From the NCBI GenBank assembly GCA_023091665.1, contig JALJCQ010000030.1:2501-66500 (forward strand): 64,000 nucleotides of DNA. The letters run 5' to 3'. The stretch's first letter is position 1. Every line of letters begins with the position of its first letter. The DNA is from Pythium myriotylum (Eukaryota; Oomycota; Peronosporomycetes; Pythiales; Pythiaceae). The translations under genes were made by a program, and so were the position numbers. The notes below the pieces were generated by a model. It was not told where the DNA came from, ran no database searches, and saw only the letters and a program-made list of their open reading frames with translations. Below, one piece after another: positions 12,693 through 23,539 of this stretch.

Positions 12693-15379
12693 GTGATGCC
12701 TCAGGGTCTCAAGAACGCACCAGCGACCTTCAACAGGATGGTATCGCACGTGCTGCGGCCGTTCCGCAGCTTCGCGCCGAGCTATTTCGACGACATCTTT
12801 GTCCACAGCAAGGCCGAGGACGGCAGGGCGCCGGAGGATGTTCACACTGAACATCTTCGCCAAGTGTTCGAAGCGATGCGAACACACAAGCTCTACGCGA
12901 ATCTGAAGAAGTGTGTATTCTTCGCACCGGAAATTCCGGTGCTAGGCTGCTATGTGAGCAAGGACGGTGTCCGTTCCGATCCTGAGAAGGTCGCCTCGAT
13001 CTGTGCCTGGCCAGTGCCCAAGGACCAGAAGCAACTCCGGCAGTGGCTGGGGCTCACGAATTATCTGCACAGGTATACGAAGAATTATGCAGCCCTCGTC
13101 CAGCCGCTGTCGCAGCTTCTGCGGAAGGACGTCGAGTGGAAATGGTCCGCTGAGCACCAGCAGGCCTTTGACTCGGTCAAGTCGAGCCTACAAGAAGCGC
13201 CGATCTTGGCGCTCTCCGACTACGATCGACCCTTCCACGTCGTTTGTGACGCGAGTGACTATGCTATCGGCTGCGCCCTCATGCAGTTTGATGTTGAGGG
13301 CCGTGAGCGAGTGATCAGCTACCAGTCACGGCAGCTGAAGACGGCCGAGCGGAATTACCCGGTCCACGACAAGTAACTCCTTGCCATGAAGTACGCACTC
13401 GCCAAGTTCCGAGTGTATCTGCTGGGCGAACAGCAGTTCGCCATCTACACGGATCATGCGTCGTTGCGAACGGCGACGAAGTCTCCGCACCTGTCCCAAC
13501 GGATGGCCCGTTGGCTGTCGTTCTTCGCCGAGTACAACTTTGTTGTACACTACAAGCCGGGAAAGAGCAACATCCTTGCGGATGCGCTCTCACGTCGCCC
13601 GGACTACGACCCGCGCGCGCCGATCGATGAGTCGTCGGCGCCCCAAGAATGTCCAAGGTGCGTTGAGGAAGGCCTCAACGCTTTGATTCACTCCGTGCAG
13701 TCGTCGCTCACCGACGACATTCGCCGAGCCTACTCCTCCGACCCTGTCTGCCAAGAGTTAATTGAGTTCCTATCTCTGACATCTCTGATGGTTCGGAGTC
13801 ACTACTGTTCCGGCTTACACCTCGTGTGCGTGCTCGTGTCCGTCGGTACCAGCTTGCCGACGGTCTCCTCTACTATAGCGTCGATAAGACCGACGCTCCT
13901 CGCGTCGTCGTCCCCAATGACGACGACATTCGACTTCGTCTCATCCACGAGCATCATGATGCGCCCGTCGGAGGTCATTTAGGGCGAGAGAAGACATTTC
14001 TCTCACTTTCGAGGAACTATTACTGGCCTCACCAGTACAAGTGGGTGCGGAAATGGGTCCGCACGTGCGAAGTTTGCCAGCGCGTGAAGCCGTCACCCGC
14101 TCAACAGGCGCCGCTCCGGCCTCTCCCAGTCCCACGTGATGTCTGGGACTCCATCAGCCTCGACTTCGTCTTCGGATTCCCCAAAGACTCGCAAGACCGT
14201 GATGGGATCATGGTCTTTGTGGACCGTCTCTCCAAGATGGTTCACCTCGCGGCAGTGAAGCAAACGATCACAGCAGAAGAGGCCGGCGCTGTGTTTCTCG
14301 ACAGTGTCTTCCGCCTCCACGGCCTCCCGGAGACCATCGTGTCGGATCGAGACCCTCGATTCACCTCCCTCTTCTGGCGATCGCTGTTCAAGCTATTGGA
14401 CACTCGCTTGCAAATGCCGACGGCTGCCCATCCCGAAACCGACGGGCAGACTGAACGCGTTAATCGCGTTCTCGAAGATGTGCTTCGCAGTTACGCCACA
14501 TCATTCCGTGAGTGGAGCGAGTTCTTGCCTCTTGTTGGGTTCGCACTGAATAATTCGGTGCACGTGTCGTCGGGGATGACGCCCTTCTACCTCAACTATG
14601 GCCGTCATCCGCGTACCCCGGCGACGCTCTTTGCCTCACCGGGTCGCTCTCATTCAGGTGTGGGAGGAGCATCGAGATATTCGACGCTGGAAGTGACAAG
14701 TTCTGCTCGAGCATCTGCACCCAACGATGACGCGTCACGTCCCACCCAATCAGGTCGCGTGGATCATCAGCACGAGACCCAAGTTCAAGGTCCTAGCGCC
14801 GGCCAGGTCCACGGTGATGTTTAAGGTTTTGAAAACGTTCAATATTTCGACAGTGAGGAAGTTCAAGCAAACCCAGACCGTGCCCCTGCCCCCGAGTTCG
14901 AGGGCTCCACAGAGAACAACCTTACCGAGAACGGATATGCCGACCACCCGGCCGGCATGGACGTCGACGAAGAGCCCGTGTCTCCGGCCGCCGCTGAAAA
15001 CGGAGATGAAGACATGGACGTAGACCTCAATGCGATCGAAGCGGTGATAGCAGCGGTCCTAACTGCGCGCGAGAACCCGTCGTCCGAGTTCAACTTCGAT
15101 GCATTGCCAGCGCTCTCGACCCTATCGCCGAGAGAAGAGAAGTCGATCAACGACTTCGTCGAAAAGCGACAAGCCATTGTGCGATTTGTGCGAAACTCCG
15201 TCGCGGACGCAGTCGACCGTCAGAAGGAAAACGCTGATTCGAGCGGCCGCTCGAATCGAACCAAGTTCGATGCGGGAGATCGTGTTCTGCTCTCGACGCA
15301 GAATTTACCAGAGCGACTCATCAGTCACTTGGGATCGAACAAGTTGTTGCCAAGGTATATCGGTCCATTTACACGCTAG
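12693..15379 (+). pseudogene. pol: Decayed pol: RT (partial), RNase H, integrase
   Basis: RT resumes at its VMPQGL motif and keeps the catalytic YFDD box. RNase H begins near 13225 with DAS and has the YTDH motif after an in-frame TAA at 13374, where the surrounding frame (VHDK, stop, LLAMKYAL) suggests a GAA to TAA change. The frame shifts near 13770-13826. It then continues as integrase with an HHCC zinc finger (about 13946-14080), catalytic Asp in SLDFVFGFP and SDRDPRF, and catalytic Glu in TDGQTERVNR. A later frame (14957-15379) carries the integrase C-terminal GPF/Y-like end and shifts again near 15375. Function in life would have been reverse transcription and integration in cytoplasmic particles and the nucleus. 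Confidence 0.9.
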
Positions 15380-15393
15380 AACTCCCCAAGAAG

Positions 15394-16356
15394 TTGCGCT
15401 TGCACCCGACCTTCTACGTTGGGCGCCTGAAGCCGTACCTCACTTCTTCGGATCTCGCTGCCGACCTCCGCGACGAGGATTCCCGTCGCCTCCATCACCA
15501 GTCGACGCGTCCGGTGACGCGTTCTTCCGCTGCCTCTTCGGGTCGGACTGTCCCGGCGCCTCTGTTGACGCCCGCTTTTCCGCTTGCGACTCAGCGCGTT
15601 CGAGCCGATCCTCTAATTGCTGAAGGCGTTGACAAAGCCCGGCGTTCTGCCGGGCTTGTTCGTGAAGAAGGTCACGCAGCTCAGCGGGATCAAATTCGCG
15701 ACGCCACCCCCGGAACTCCTCACGGAAGGCTTCGTGAGACTGACGCTGAGCTCGAGCGTCCTGCTCGAGCTGATACATTCGGGTCCCGTGCGACTCTTGC
15801 TCCGTCTCAAGTGTCGCGATCTGATCGACCGCGTCGTCTGCCTTCTGCTGAAGATCTGGCACGAGGAAGTTCTGCAGACGATCAACTCGACGCTCTAAGT
15901 CCGAGTCCTGTGCGCGGTGATCTTGCTGGTACCCGTGGGATTGCTCGCGGGGAGGATCGAGACGACGTCGCCCGTTTCAGTCGAGATCGGCGTAGCGCTG
16001 ATCCCACCGATCGCGAGGAGGATGCGTCGACCCCGGGGCCGCGTGGTGGCCCCACTGCGCGCTTTATTTGTGATGGCCCGCCGCCGCTGATTGATGCCAA
16101 CGGTGATCATCGATGGGTGGTCGACCGTGTTGTTGACCACAATGATCGCTCCGATCCTGAGGCCACGGCGCGTATGCGTCGTGGCGGTACGAAGAAGAAG
16201 AGTGCGATCCCCAAGGCTCGCTTCTATCGCGTTCACTGGCTTGGCTTCCCTGATGACCAGGATACGTGGGAGCACGGGCCGACGCTCGCGCTTGAGATCC
16301 CTGGTCTCATCCGGGAGTACGAGGACCAGCTTGCGGCACGGTCCCAGCAGCTCTAG
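15394..16356 (+). pseudogene. Integrase tail, linker and chromodomain of the chromovirus
   Basis: A 320-codon frame opens with the typical integrase tail HPTFYVGRLKPYL, continues through a long Arg/Ser/Pro-rich linker, and ends in a chromodomain (about 16092-16330) with RVHWLGFPDDQDTWEHG. Chromodomains of this group direct integration to marked chromatin. The frame is offset from the preceding integrase frame by a small indel, so it is a piece of the dead pol gene, not a gene with its own start. The same DNA is also open in one minus-strand frame (see the antisense entry), which may explain why the linker is so long and lacks stops. Confidence 0.8.
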
Positions 16357-17071
16357 CCTGAGCGAGAGCGCGCCCGTAGAGACCGAGCGCACGTCGAAGA
16401 TCTTCTTCATTCTGATGGCGACGATAGTCGGCATCCCACTCCGTCCAAGTCGAGCGCGTGGCCCCGGCCTGCGCGCAAGCACGACAACCCTCCTCGACAT
16501 CGACGTGACACGTTATGCGCCGCGCCTCACACAGACGATAAAGTTCCTCGCGCTGGGCGGTCTCCCAGCGCACGACGGTCGACTCGATCTCGCCTTTTTT
16601 CCATATACGAGCGAAAGCATTCCACGACTATTGCAACGCGGTCGCGACCACGTTCATCGTCTTGCCCCTTGCTTTGCGGTAGCGAACAAACCACTCATGG
16701 ATCTCGTCGGCCGTGAGACTGCGTGGGTTGGCGAAGCGCGAGATGTCGCGATAAGGGACTGGGTACAGCTCCCGGTCCGCGATTCCACCGAGCTGAGGAT
16801 CGAAGAGCGCTGCACGTGGCGGCGCTGCGAAGCTTGTGCCTTGATGTGTGTTGACTTGTTCCAACACTCGCGCCATCGCCTCATCGCTCAACGTCTCAGG
16901 TGCCACGGCCGAAGTCGTCGTGGCTGCCGTTGCTGTCGTCGTGACTTCCGTTGTCGCCGCCGTCGTTGGCGTCGTTGTGCTCGGCGCCACTGTCGATGCT
17001 TGAGTTGTCGTTGTCGTCGGTGCGTCCGCGTTGTCGCGGGCGCCAGCTTGTTGTTGCGACGGTTGAGCCAT
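15440..17071 (-). pseudogene. Antisense coding region, coiled-coil protein, decayed
   Basis: Read on the minus strand from an ATG at 17071, a single frame of about 544 codons runs to a stop at 15440. I find only four internal stops (near 16628, 16307, 16064, 15977). It starts with a Thr/Ala-rich segment and then a globular stretch (LFDPQLGGIADRELYPVPYR). After that come helical segments, a linker overlapping the chromodomain, and a clear heptad coiled coil (DLERRVDRLQNFL and onward). The tail is basic, with PKRQRKN resembling a nuclear signal. The segments look like real protein on both sides of each stop, which is why I call it a former gene. I do not recognise the family. It ends up between chromodomain and 3' LTR, transcribed against the element. 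It could be an accessory antisense gene of this retroelement lineage or a captured gag-like sequence. Confidence 0.6.
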
Positions 17072-17232
17072 CGCGCCTTGACGTCTGGGTGTCTTGGTGC
17101 CGTCCGAAGAAGATTGAAGACTGCGCTGGCCTCCGCCGGCGCTCTCGCCTAACTGCCTGATCCCGGGTGCGCCGGGATCAGCGCGCGCTCCGTGTTCTCG
17201 TCCCTTGAGTTGACTTCCCGTTGGTCGGTTCT

Positions 17233-17247
17233 TGAAGAGGGGGATGA
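17233..17247 (+). other. Polypurine tract of the chromovirus
   Basis: A purine-rich run (TGAAGAGGGGGATGA) lies immediately 5' of the LTR start at 17248. This is the expected primer site for plus-strand synthesis. Confidence 0.75.
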
Positions 17248-17559
17248 TGTAATGGGCCCACAGCCCATTACAAGAGAGTAGGTTCTATAAGAGAGAGTTG
17301 TCCCTCCCGTGTCTCTGATTGGTCAGAGACGCGTGTGTTCTTGTTGCATTTCCATTGGTGGAAATTCTCTGAGATTTCATCCTATCAGAGGGCGACACCG
17401 CATACATAGGTTTTATTAGGGACACCAGAGTAGGTTTAATGAGGTCCTGAGATGCCTGGACCTCTCAATGCAGAGTCTAATTTACCGTCAAGTCAAGAGT
17501 CCAATCTGAGCGTCGGGACGGGGGTCTCGACGCTGTGTAACGGATCTGCGCCCGTTACA
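17248..17559 (+). repeat. 3' LTR, 312 bp, of the truncated chromovirus
   Basis: The LTR begins TGTAATGGGC and ends GCCCGTTACA, an inverted terminal pair with one mismatch and the standard TG...CA ends. A TATA-like TTCTATAAGAG lies near 17281. Both ends are small hairpins: TGTAATGGG/CCCATTACA at 17248-17272, and TGTAACGG/CCGTTACA at 17536-17559. Only one copy is present because the 5' end was lost. Confidence 0.85.
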
Positions 17560-17910
17560 GCACTCCTATAGTGTAAAAAAAAAAAATTGATGTCGGCAAA
17601 AAAAAATTGGACACCCGAAAACTCCAACAGCTCGGGAACGGATTGACATCTCGGGCAGCTGAAAACAGCGTCTTGTAGTCGAAATCGAGCTCTATCCGAC
17701 CGTACCAATAACTCGGATTTTTCCTTTGTGGGTTAAGAAACGTTTTGTTTTGTGTGGTCTCATATTATAGAAGTGAGTATATCCATCCATAAGCTGGGTC
17801 TAATGAATTGCAAAGTGAATCGTGAAATGTATTGCAAATTGAATTGCAAAATGAATTTCAAGAATGATTGCACTCAGAGAAGCAAGTCTGGCATTCCAGA
17901 AGAAGCACGA
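17560..17910. promoter_or_regulatory. Upstream region of the CRN gene
   Basis: No gene is seen. There are two A-runs (about 17575-17586 and 17599-17607). A set of degenerate short repeats built on GAATTGCAAA lies between about 17805 and 17872, just upstream of the CRN ATG. They may be promoter elements or simply a decayed microsatellite. Confidence 0.4.
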
Positions 17911-19849
17911 TGGTGAAGCTGTTCTGCGCGGTGGTTGGAGTCGGGAGCATCTTCTCCGTGCTGGGATCGGTCCCGTGGCGTTCTTCACACTGATCTGAGA
18001 CGACTCGATCTGCGTACGACGACAGGAAGCCTCGCCTACAAGCTTGCTGAACATTGAGCTTAGCGAGACGGTCGACGATCTGAAGAAGAAGATCAAGGAG
18101 GAGAATTCTAACTCAATCGGATGTGATGCCGCGCTGCTGAAGCTGTATCTCGCGCGGGAGGGCGACACGTGGTTGAACTCGCGAGACGCTGAGATCAAGG
18201 CCCTGAAGAAAGGAGAGATTCCGAATGGAATCAAGAGCCTCATGCAAGAGGAACTACTACTAGACGAGACGTGGAGCCTCAACGACGAAAACTATTTTGG
18301 TACAAACTTCGAGCGAGCCAAGGGAGACATTCACGTGCTGGTGGAGTTGCCATCGGCGGAGCTTCCCGCCGACACCGTTTGGATTGAACCGAAGCCTTTG
18401 TTGCCAGACGTGAAAAGGCAGCGCACAGACGCCGTGAATCCTCGTCGTTTGAATGAATTGAATGCATTGCTCGCAATCACGCACACATTTAGCGCTGCTA
18501 AGGAACTCAAGCCTGAAACTTTGCTGGATACCCCGTCGACAATTTTCGGTGCACCATTTTACACGGGCTTGTACGTCCGACAGGAGTATTGGGATATCTA
18601 TGAAATTATGCAGGAACGATTGGCGTCAGATTCAACGCTACGCAGGATTCTTGTGGTTGGCAGCCCGGGGATCGGGAAGTCGGCTTTCGGGGTGTTCTTG
18701 CTACTGCTCTTCATGCTGGAGAAAAAGCATGTCGCCTACCGCCCTCTTGCTCGTCCACAGGTCCATTATTTCACTTGGAGCACGCACGGCTACTCTGTTT
18801 CGGATACCGCACTTGCTGAGATTACATACGAGGGCTTTTTTGACGGGAATGAAGAATACGGAGCATTGGACTTGGATGTCTTCAAACATGCATTTCTGTT
18901 CGCCAGTCCACGCACTAAGAATTACAATGGGTTTTTCAAGGAGAGGTGCTTCAAGGTGTACATGAACCCATGGACCAAAGACGAGTGCCGGAGATTTGCC
19001 AACGCGAAGAAGTTGCAGGACGAAGACGAGTGGTTACGAAGATTCAATCTCGTTGGGGGCAAACCAAGATTCTTGTTTTCATCGACCACAACGTTTGATC
19101 TCATGAAACGTGTGGAGGACGACGTTCCCCACAGCATCGGTGAGCTCAAGGACCAAGTTCGGCTTTTCGAACAAAAGGTATTCGATGATCGAATGAAGCA
19201 CATCATGTTCAGTCTCTATCGTGATGAAACCAATCCCAGTGTGTGTTACTTGGCGTATGCATCTTTGGCGGTCGAGGCGATCATGAATGCGCGTTACAAA
19301 GTTCCTTCCGCCGATAAAATTCGCGCATTATTGCAGACTCCAGCCCCGAATTTGCAGTCGTGGCGAGGCAAAGAAATCGAGAAATTTCTACTGCAAGAAC
19401 TTGCCACCAGCGAGTTTTGTATGAAAGCACTCGAAGGAAGCGGTATCGGAACCGTGACGCGGCATGGTCCATTGAATGCAGCGTCCGAGGTCATTCAAGC
19501 GACATCCGAAATCCAGAATAAACTGGTGCTGTACATCCCACTATCGAAGACTTTTCCAGCAATTGATGGTGTTCTTGTTGTCCCACAAGAACATCGTATC
19601 ATCTACGCCCAATCGACAGTGGCCACAGCACACCCTATCAAGTATCAACTGCTGAACAATGTCTATCAGGATTTGTCGCAGCGCCAAGAGTTTCAAGGCT
19701 ATACACACATCCTTCTCTTCATCGTCTCCGACGAAATCTACGACAGGTTTACTGTTCAATCCTACAAAAATGCGGACGGGAAGAAGGACCGCATAGCGAG
19801 AATTGGTATCGGTGTGACGCAGTATGTTGGAAAGATCAGTCGGCAATAG
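17911..19849 (+). CDS. Crinkler (CRN) effector, NTPase/nuclease-type C-terminus
   Basis: Two exons, 17911-17957 and 18043-19849, joined across an 85-bp GT-AG intron, give 617 residues. The first exon supplies the CRN start MVKLFCAVVG, and the splice gives the usual spacing to the ubiquitin-like domain. LYLAR (residues about 50-54) matches the LxLFLAK element and HVLVELP (about 113-119) matches the motif closing the header region. The C-terminal part has a Walker A loop GSPGIGKS near residue 221. It also has a restriction-endonuclease-like stretch (AIDGVLVV and IIYAQSTV, about 520-540). In CRN families this combination is an NTPase fused to a PD-(D/E)XK-like nuclease acting in the host or cell nucleus. 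A typical signal peptide is not obvious, as is usual for CRNs. Without the intron the frame would start at a TTG. Confidence 0.88.
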
Positions 19850-19882
19850 ATCAAACTCGCACGATATGAGAATCACCTTGGT

Positions 19883-21295
19883 TCACGCTTGCCCTGAGGC
19901 GTAAGATCTCGACTGCCCGAGCTCGATGCGTTTTCGGAGAAGATTTAGGAGAGACGTCCATCCGTCCAACGAAAAGTCAACCACAGCATCGCTTCTAAAA
20001 GAGAAACGTTAGTTGCTTGAGCTCAAGTTGATTCGGTGCCGCGCATCATTGTTCGAGTGACCGACCAATTATGCTGAGACCCGCCTACGGAACACTCGTC
20101 GACTACCTTACCTTTCAGAAGTATACGAAGTATTAGCAATGACACATTCAACGTCGTTGCTTGTTATCCACTCGTAGTTCTTCTTGGTCAAGTACAACTG
20201 CAGCTCATCCGCGTCACACCCGACCGCCCAGAATGGCGCTGACCCCACCCTTTCGTTCAAGGTCACTACCTTCAGTGGCGAACCTCCGCTGTAAACTTGG
20301 CCCAGGCGCCGTAGTCCCCCCCCCCCCCCCCCCCCCCCGGCATATCAGCAATCATCGTTCACACTGATGTAACACAAGTGCATCCTCGGCGGTGACAGTG
20401 CCACACTTGTTTGTTTGTCCAACTCAGTAATATGAAATATGAAGCGTGAATGAGCAACGTACCGTACTTGCATCTGTCGTCATGTGAATGTCTGCTCCAT
20501 TCACGATCAAGTATTGGACCATCTCTCGGTGACGTGTACTAATCGCAACATCCAGAACGCCTCCCTATTACACGAGTTAGACAAAGGTGCATATCTAGAT
20601 TGGCGATCATAATACTGACACGATCTCGAGCGTTAATGTTTACGCCACACTCGACAAGACACTCCACAACCTCAAAATCTTCGTTTAACGCGGCCACGAA
20701 GAGAGCCGTTTGTCCTTGCTGAACACGCGAGTCTTGTCGACATCCAGACAGGTTTTGGCGAGTAGGGGGAATAGCTCACAGGGTCCGCGTGGTAGATATC
20801 AGCACCATGGTCGATCAGGAACTGTACTGCCTCGACAGTCCCCACAGCGGCAGCAACATCAAGAGCAGCGCTTCCCGAGAGAAAGACGTTCGCACTTCGA
20901 CTTTGCCGCTTCGAGCCCCAGCTTCCAGAATGGTGCGTCCATCCTTCATTCACAAAATGACAGAGTCACCAACTTTAGTCACAACTCTCTCGTTCATTCC
21001 TCTGAAAAGAAACGCGCATACGCTCGAGATTGCGCGCCATTGTCGATGAGAAGCTGCATCACCTCGATTTAGCGGCCTCGCATAAAACTGGTTCACCATT
21101 CTGGCACCCCAAGCCACCCCTGAGTAGTGCGACGCATTTCGCCCATCACAGTACTTCCTCACCTCGTCGACAGCATCTACCTTTAATCCTTTCTCGAGAA
21201 AGAAGCACCACCGCTACTTTCCTGCTCATCACGGCCCAATTGAGCATTGTTTTCCCCTACCAACACAATTCAACTGGCTCAACGGGTCGCTCCAT
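19883..21295 (-). pseudogene. Ankyrin-repeat gene, multi-exon, probably decayed
   Basis: Minus-strand blocks read as ankyrin repeats separated by short intron-like gaps: near 20465-20565 (VLDVAISTRHREMVQYLI), 20600-20715 (QTALFVAALNEDFEVVECL), 20775-20872 (ALDVAAAVGTVEAVQFLI) and 21010-21060 (EVMQLLIDNGAQ). A possible first ATG is at 21295 and a possible last exon ends in TGA at 19883. At least two blocks need a one-base shift to join (near 21062 and 21200) and one repeat (about 20890-20940) is cut short. I therefore call it a pseudogene, though unusual splicing could rescue part of it. Ankyrin repeats mediate protein binding; no partner domain is seen. A run of 23 C at 20316-20338 lies within it. 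Confidence 0.6.
20316..20338. repeat. Poly-C run of 23 bases
   Basis: Uninterrupted C homopolymer inside the decayed ankyrin gene. Its length is likely unstable and may be inexact in the assembly. Confidence 0.9.
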
Positions 21296-21319
21296 TTTTG
21301 TGAAAACGACAATACGCAC

Positions 21320-23539
21320 TTAGAAACTATCGCCTAGTGTTGTCAGCTCAGTCGTGCTCTTCCGTCGACGCATGGAGCGAGAAGCTGGAGAGTCAACCGT
21401 TTCGGCGAGTGGTCGGCAGCTTTTCCCCCCATTGTCTTCGTTGCTTGCCGCTAGCCCGTTTTCCTCGACTCGCACACCGTCGGTCTCAACGACTGCTTCA
21501 AGAAAGCTCTTCCCGTTAACCGATCGTGGGGAAGATGCCACCGATGACGGTGGACGGGTCACAGAATCAGATAATGCAGCGGCACCAAAGAAAGACGACG
21601 GTCGCTTTAGGACTCCAGTTGAAGCAGCCACCTCCTGAGCATTCGAAACTGAAGTTACCACCGTCACGGGAGAGAAGTAATTTGCAACGTCCACTTTCAA
21701 GTGGATGACGTTGAAAAAGCCGCGGCGGGTACGGATGATGTCGTTGTCCAAGATCACCCCGAAATCGAAGTAGACAGATGGCGGGATGTAGAGTTCCTTG
21801 TGAGCGACAAGTTCAAGTTCAAACGAGCTGCGGATCAAACAGCTCGCACGCACAGGAATGCGAAGCAACTCTTCGAGCGGAAGGAGATGATAATTGATAG
21901 CGGGGGCCAGTTCAACGTCTCCATCGTCATAATTGAGCAGTGTGTTATGGCGATGTCGTGCCGTGAAGAATACACACTTGATGCCAAGATACACAAATGC
22001 GACCACGACTGCCTCGGCAACAATTGACACCATCGGGGAATAGACGATGCAAAGCACGGTCGAGGATGTACTGAGCAGATAGGCGAGCTCTTCATTGAAG
22101 GTATTGGCGTACGCTGTATGGCCAGGAAAAGACTCGCTGTCCCACAACCGTTGCCTTTCGACTGCGTACTTGTCGCCACTAATCGCGAAGATATGCTTCT
22201 GTTCCATCACTGAGACGGACACGCTGATAATTACCAACTCAAATGTCGTCAGAAAAGTGCGCTTCACCAAGTTATATGCGCGTTTCTCGCTCACGCGCAC
22301 GACGAACCCCCAAATCAAATTGGTCGTGCAATGGACGACCATCCAAACTCGGATGACAGATAGTACGGCGATCACTTTGCTCGATGACTGCTGGCCCCAC
22401 GTCCAAATGATAGAATGGGGCAGCTGGAACTGCCACGACAGTAAGCCGGACAGGAATGTCAACGCGACAATCGGTGGACTGCGGTAGAGCGAGCGATAGA
22501 GGATCGTCCACGAGTACTCGCGCGAGAGACGCGCCATATCATCGGAGTTCTTCGTACCGACCAGTGGCAGCAACAATCGACTTGCTGTCTCTAGTGCACT
22601 GCGGGTGTGAATAACTAGGAGAAAAAGATCGACGATGACGACGAGGATGTATAAGTGCCCAAAGCTGGAAAAGTTGATGTCTGTGTGATGCTCAAGTCGA
22701 TATCGACCGTCGAGGTCCAGCGTCGATACAACGAATGAGCTCTTGCTATTTTGACGGATCACAAATTCGAAGCCCATAATATTGAGCACATCGACTGTAA
22801 GGAAAGACTTGTCGTCGTGGAGATTGTGGAAGCTGGTAGCATGGAGACCCACGAAGGCGACATCGTAGATATTGGGTGAGGCACACCCTACGAGCGTCGG
22901 CGACGGATACTCTCCGATACCCCCGTACTGAACACCTTCGAAGCATACGACGCTGCTGAGAGGAAAACTACCGCCAATTAGTTCAAGCATACCCAGGAGC
23001 TCGTGCTCAGCATTGGAATTGGGCGCCACCATGACCTCAGTCCCGACCACTGGGTGGTCGAGACGGTACCGGTGGAAGAACTCGGTCACGACATTCTCTT
23101 GGCAAATCGGCGGCCGGCGGTGGAGGTACAACAGCTTGCACGCAGCCCACGCGACGGCGTCGACACGCGCGCTTGCCACGAGAAACAGGTCGTTGGCTCG
23201 GAACTGCTTGCCGGGCACGCCCAGGAGGCAGTTGGTCGCGCGCGCGTGGACGAAGAAACCGTCGGCGACATGGAGCGCATCGCATTTCGAGAGCAGCGAT
23301 GGCCAGCCACTACCGAAGTCAACCTCGTCCCCAGGTGCGTAGCTCGAGAGGTTGAGACTGGCGTTGGCTGCGAGCGGGGCCGGGTCAAAAGTGGCCGAGC
23401 CGACCGCGTGGAGTCCGTAGGAAGTGGTCGGGCCGAACCACAGAGTTTTGAGGAGAAGGTCGCGCACGTCGAGCGCTGCAAAGAGCGCGAGCGCCGCGAG
23501 GTGCAGCGCCGGGAGACCCCACGCTTGGAAGCGGCCCAT
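21320..23539 (-). CDS. Large multi-spanning membrane protein, unknown function
   Basis: A single uninterrupted frame of 739 residues. It has an N-terminal hydrophobic helix (about residues 8-28), a long presumably extracytoplasmic segment rich in Cys and aromatic residues, then at least five hydrophobic segments. These include HLYILVVIVDLFLLVIHT, IVALTFLSGLLSW, VIAVLSVIRVWMVV and VVVAFVYLGIKCVFF. A charged Ser-rich tail follows. I recognise no catalytic motif or named family. Similar one-exon membrane proteins are common in oomycete genomes (general knowledge, not checked). Its start lies 117 bp from the divergent TMEM222-like gene, so the two may share a promoter region. Its end abuts the decayed ankyrin gene. 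Confidence 0.8.
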   Translation of the reverse strand: MGRFQAWGLPALHLAALALFAALDVRDLLLKTLWFGPTTSYGLHAVGSATFDPAPLAANASLNLSSYAPGDEVDFGSGWPSLLSKCDALHVADGFFVHARATNCLLGVPGKQFRANDLFLVASARVDAVAWAACKLLYLHRRPPICQENVVTEFFHRYRLDHPVVGTEVMVAPNSNAEHELLGMLELIGGSFPLSSVVCFEGVQYGGIGEYPSPTLVGCASPNIYDVAFVGLHATSFHNLHDDKSFLTVDVLNIMGFEFVIRQNSKSSFVVSTLDLDGRYRLEHHTDINFSSFGHLYILVVIVDLFLLVIHTRSALETASRLLLPLVGTKNSDDMARLSREYSWTILYRSLYRSPPIVALTFLSGLLSWQFQLPHSIIWTWGQQSSSKVIAVLSVIRVWMVVHCTTNLIWGFVVRVSEKRAYNLVKRTFLTTFELVIISVSVSVMEQKHIFAISGDKYAVERQRLWDSESFPGHTAYANTFNEELAYLLSTSSTVLCIVYSPMVSIVAEAVVVAFVYLGIKCVFFTARHRHNTLLNYDDGDVELAPAINYHLLPLEELLRIPVRASCLIRSSFELELVAHKELYIPPSVYFDFGVILDNDIIRTRRGFFNVIHLKVDVANYFSPVTVVTSVSNAQEVAASTGVLKRPSSFFGAAALSDSVTRPPSSVASSPRSVNGKSFLEAVVETDGVRVEENGLAASNEDNGGKSCRPLAETVDSPASRSMRRRKSTTELTTLGDSF

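Larger units (their letters stand above)
12693..17559 (+). mobile_element. 5'-truncated Ty3/Gypsy chromovirus with 3' LTR
   Basis: Order on the plus strand: reverse transcriptase from the middle of its domain, RNase H, integrase, chromodomain, polypurine tract and 3' LTR. The 5' LTR, gag, protease and the first half of RT are missing, replaced by telomere repeat at 12691. Pol carries at least one stop (13374) and several frameshifts, so this copy is dead. A 5-bp target duplication cannot be tested because the left end is gone. The domain order RT-RH-IN-chromodomain defines a Ty3/Gypsy chromovirus. Confidence 0.93.

Noticed and set aside
15895..16500. 201-codon minus-strand frame over the chromodomain
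   Set aside because: Different frame from the coiled-coil antisense region and no protein-like pattern; an echo of the GC-rich chromodomain DNA.
16091..17152. 353-codon plus-strand frame
   Set aside because: Very Arg/Cys-rich with no motif; it is a shadow of the antisense coiled-coil region.
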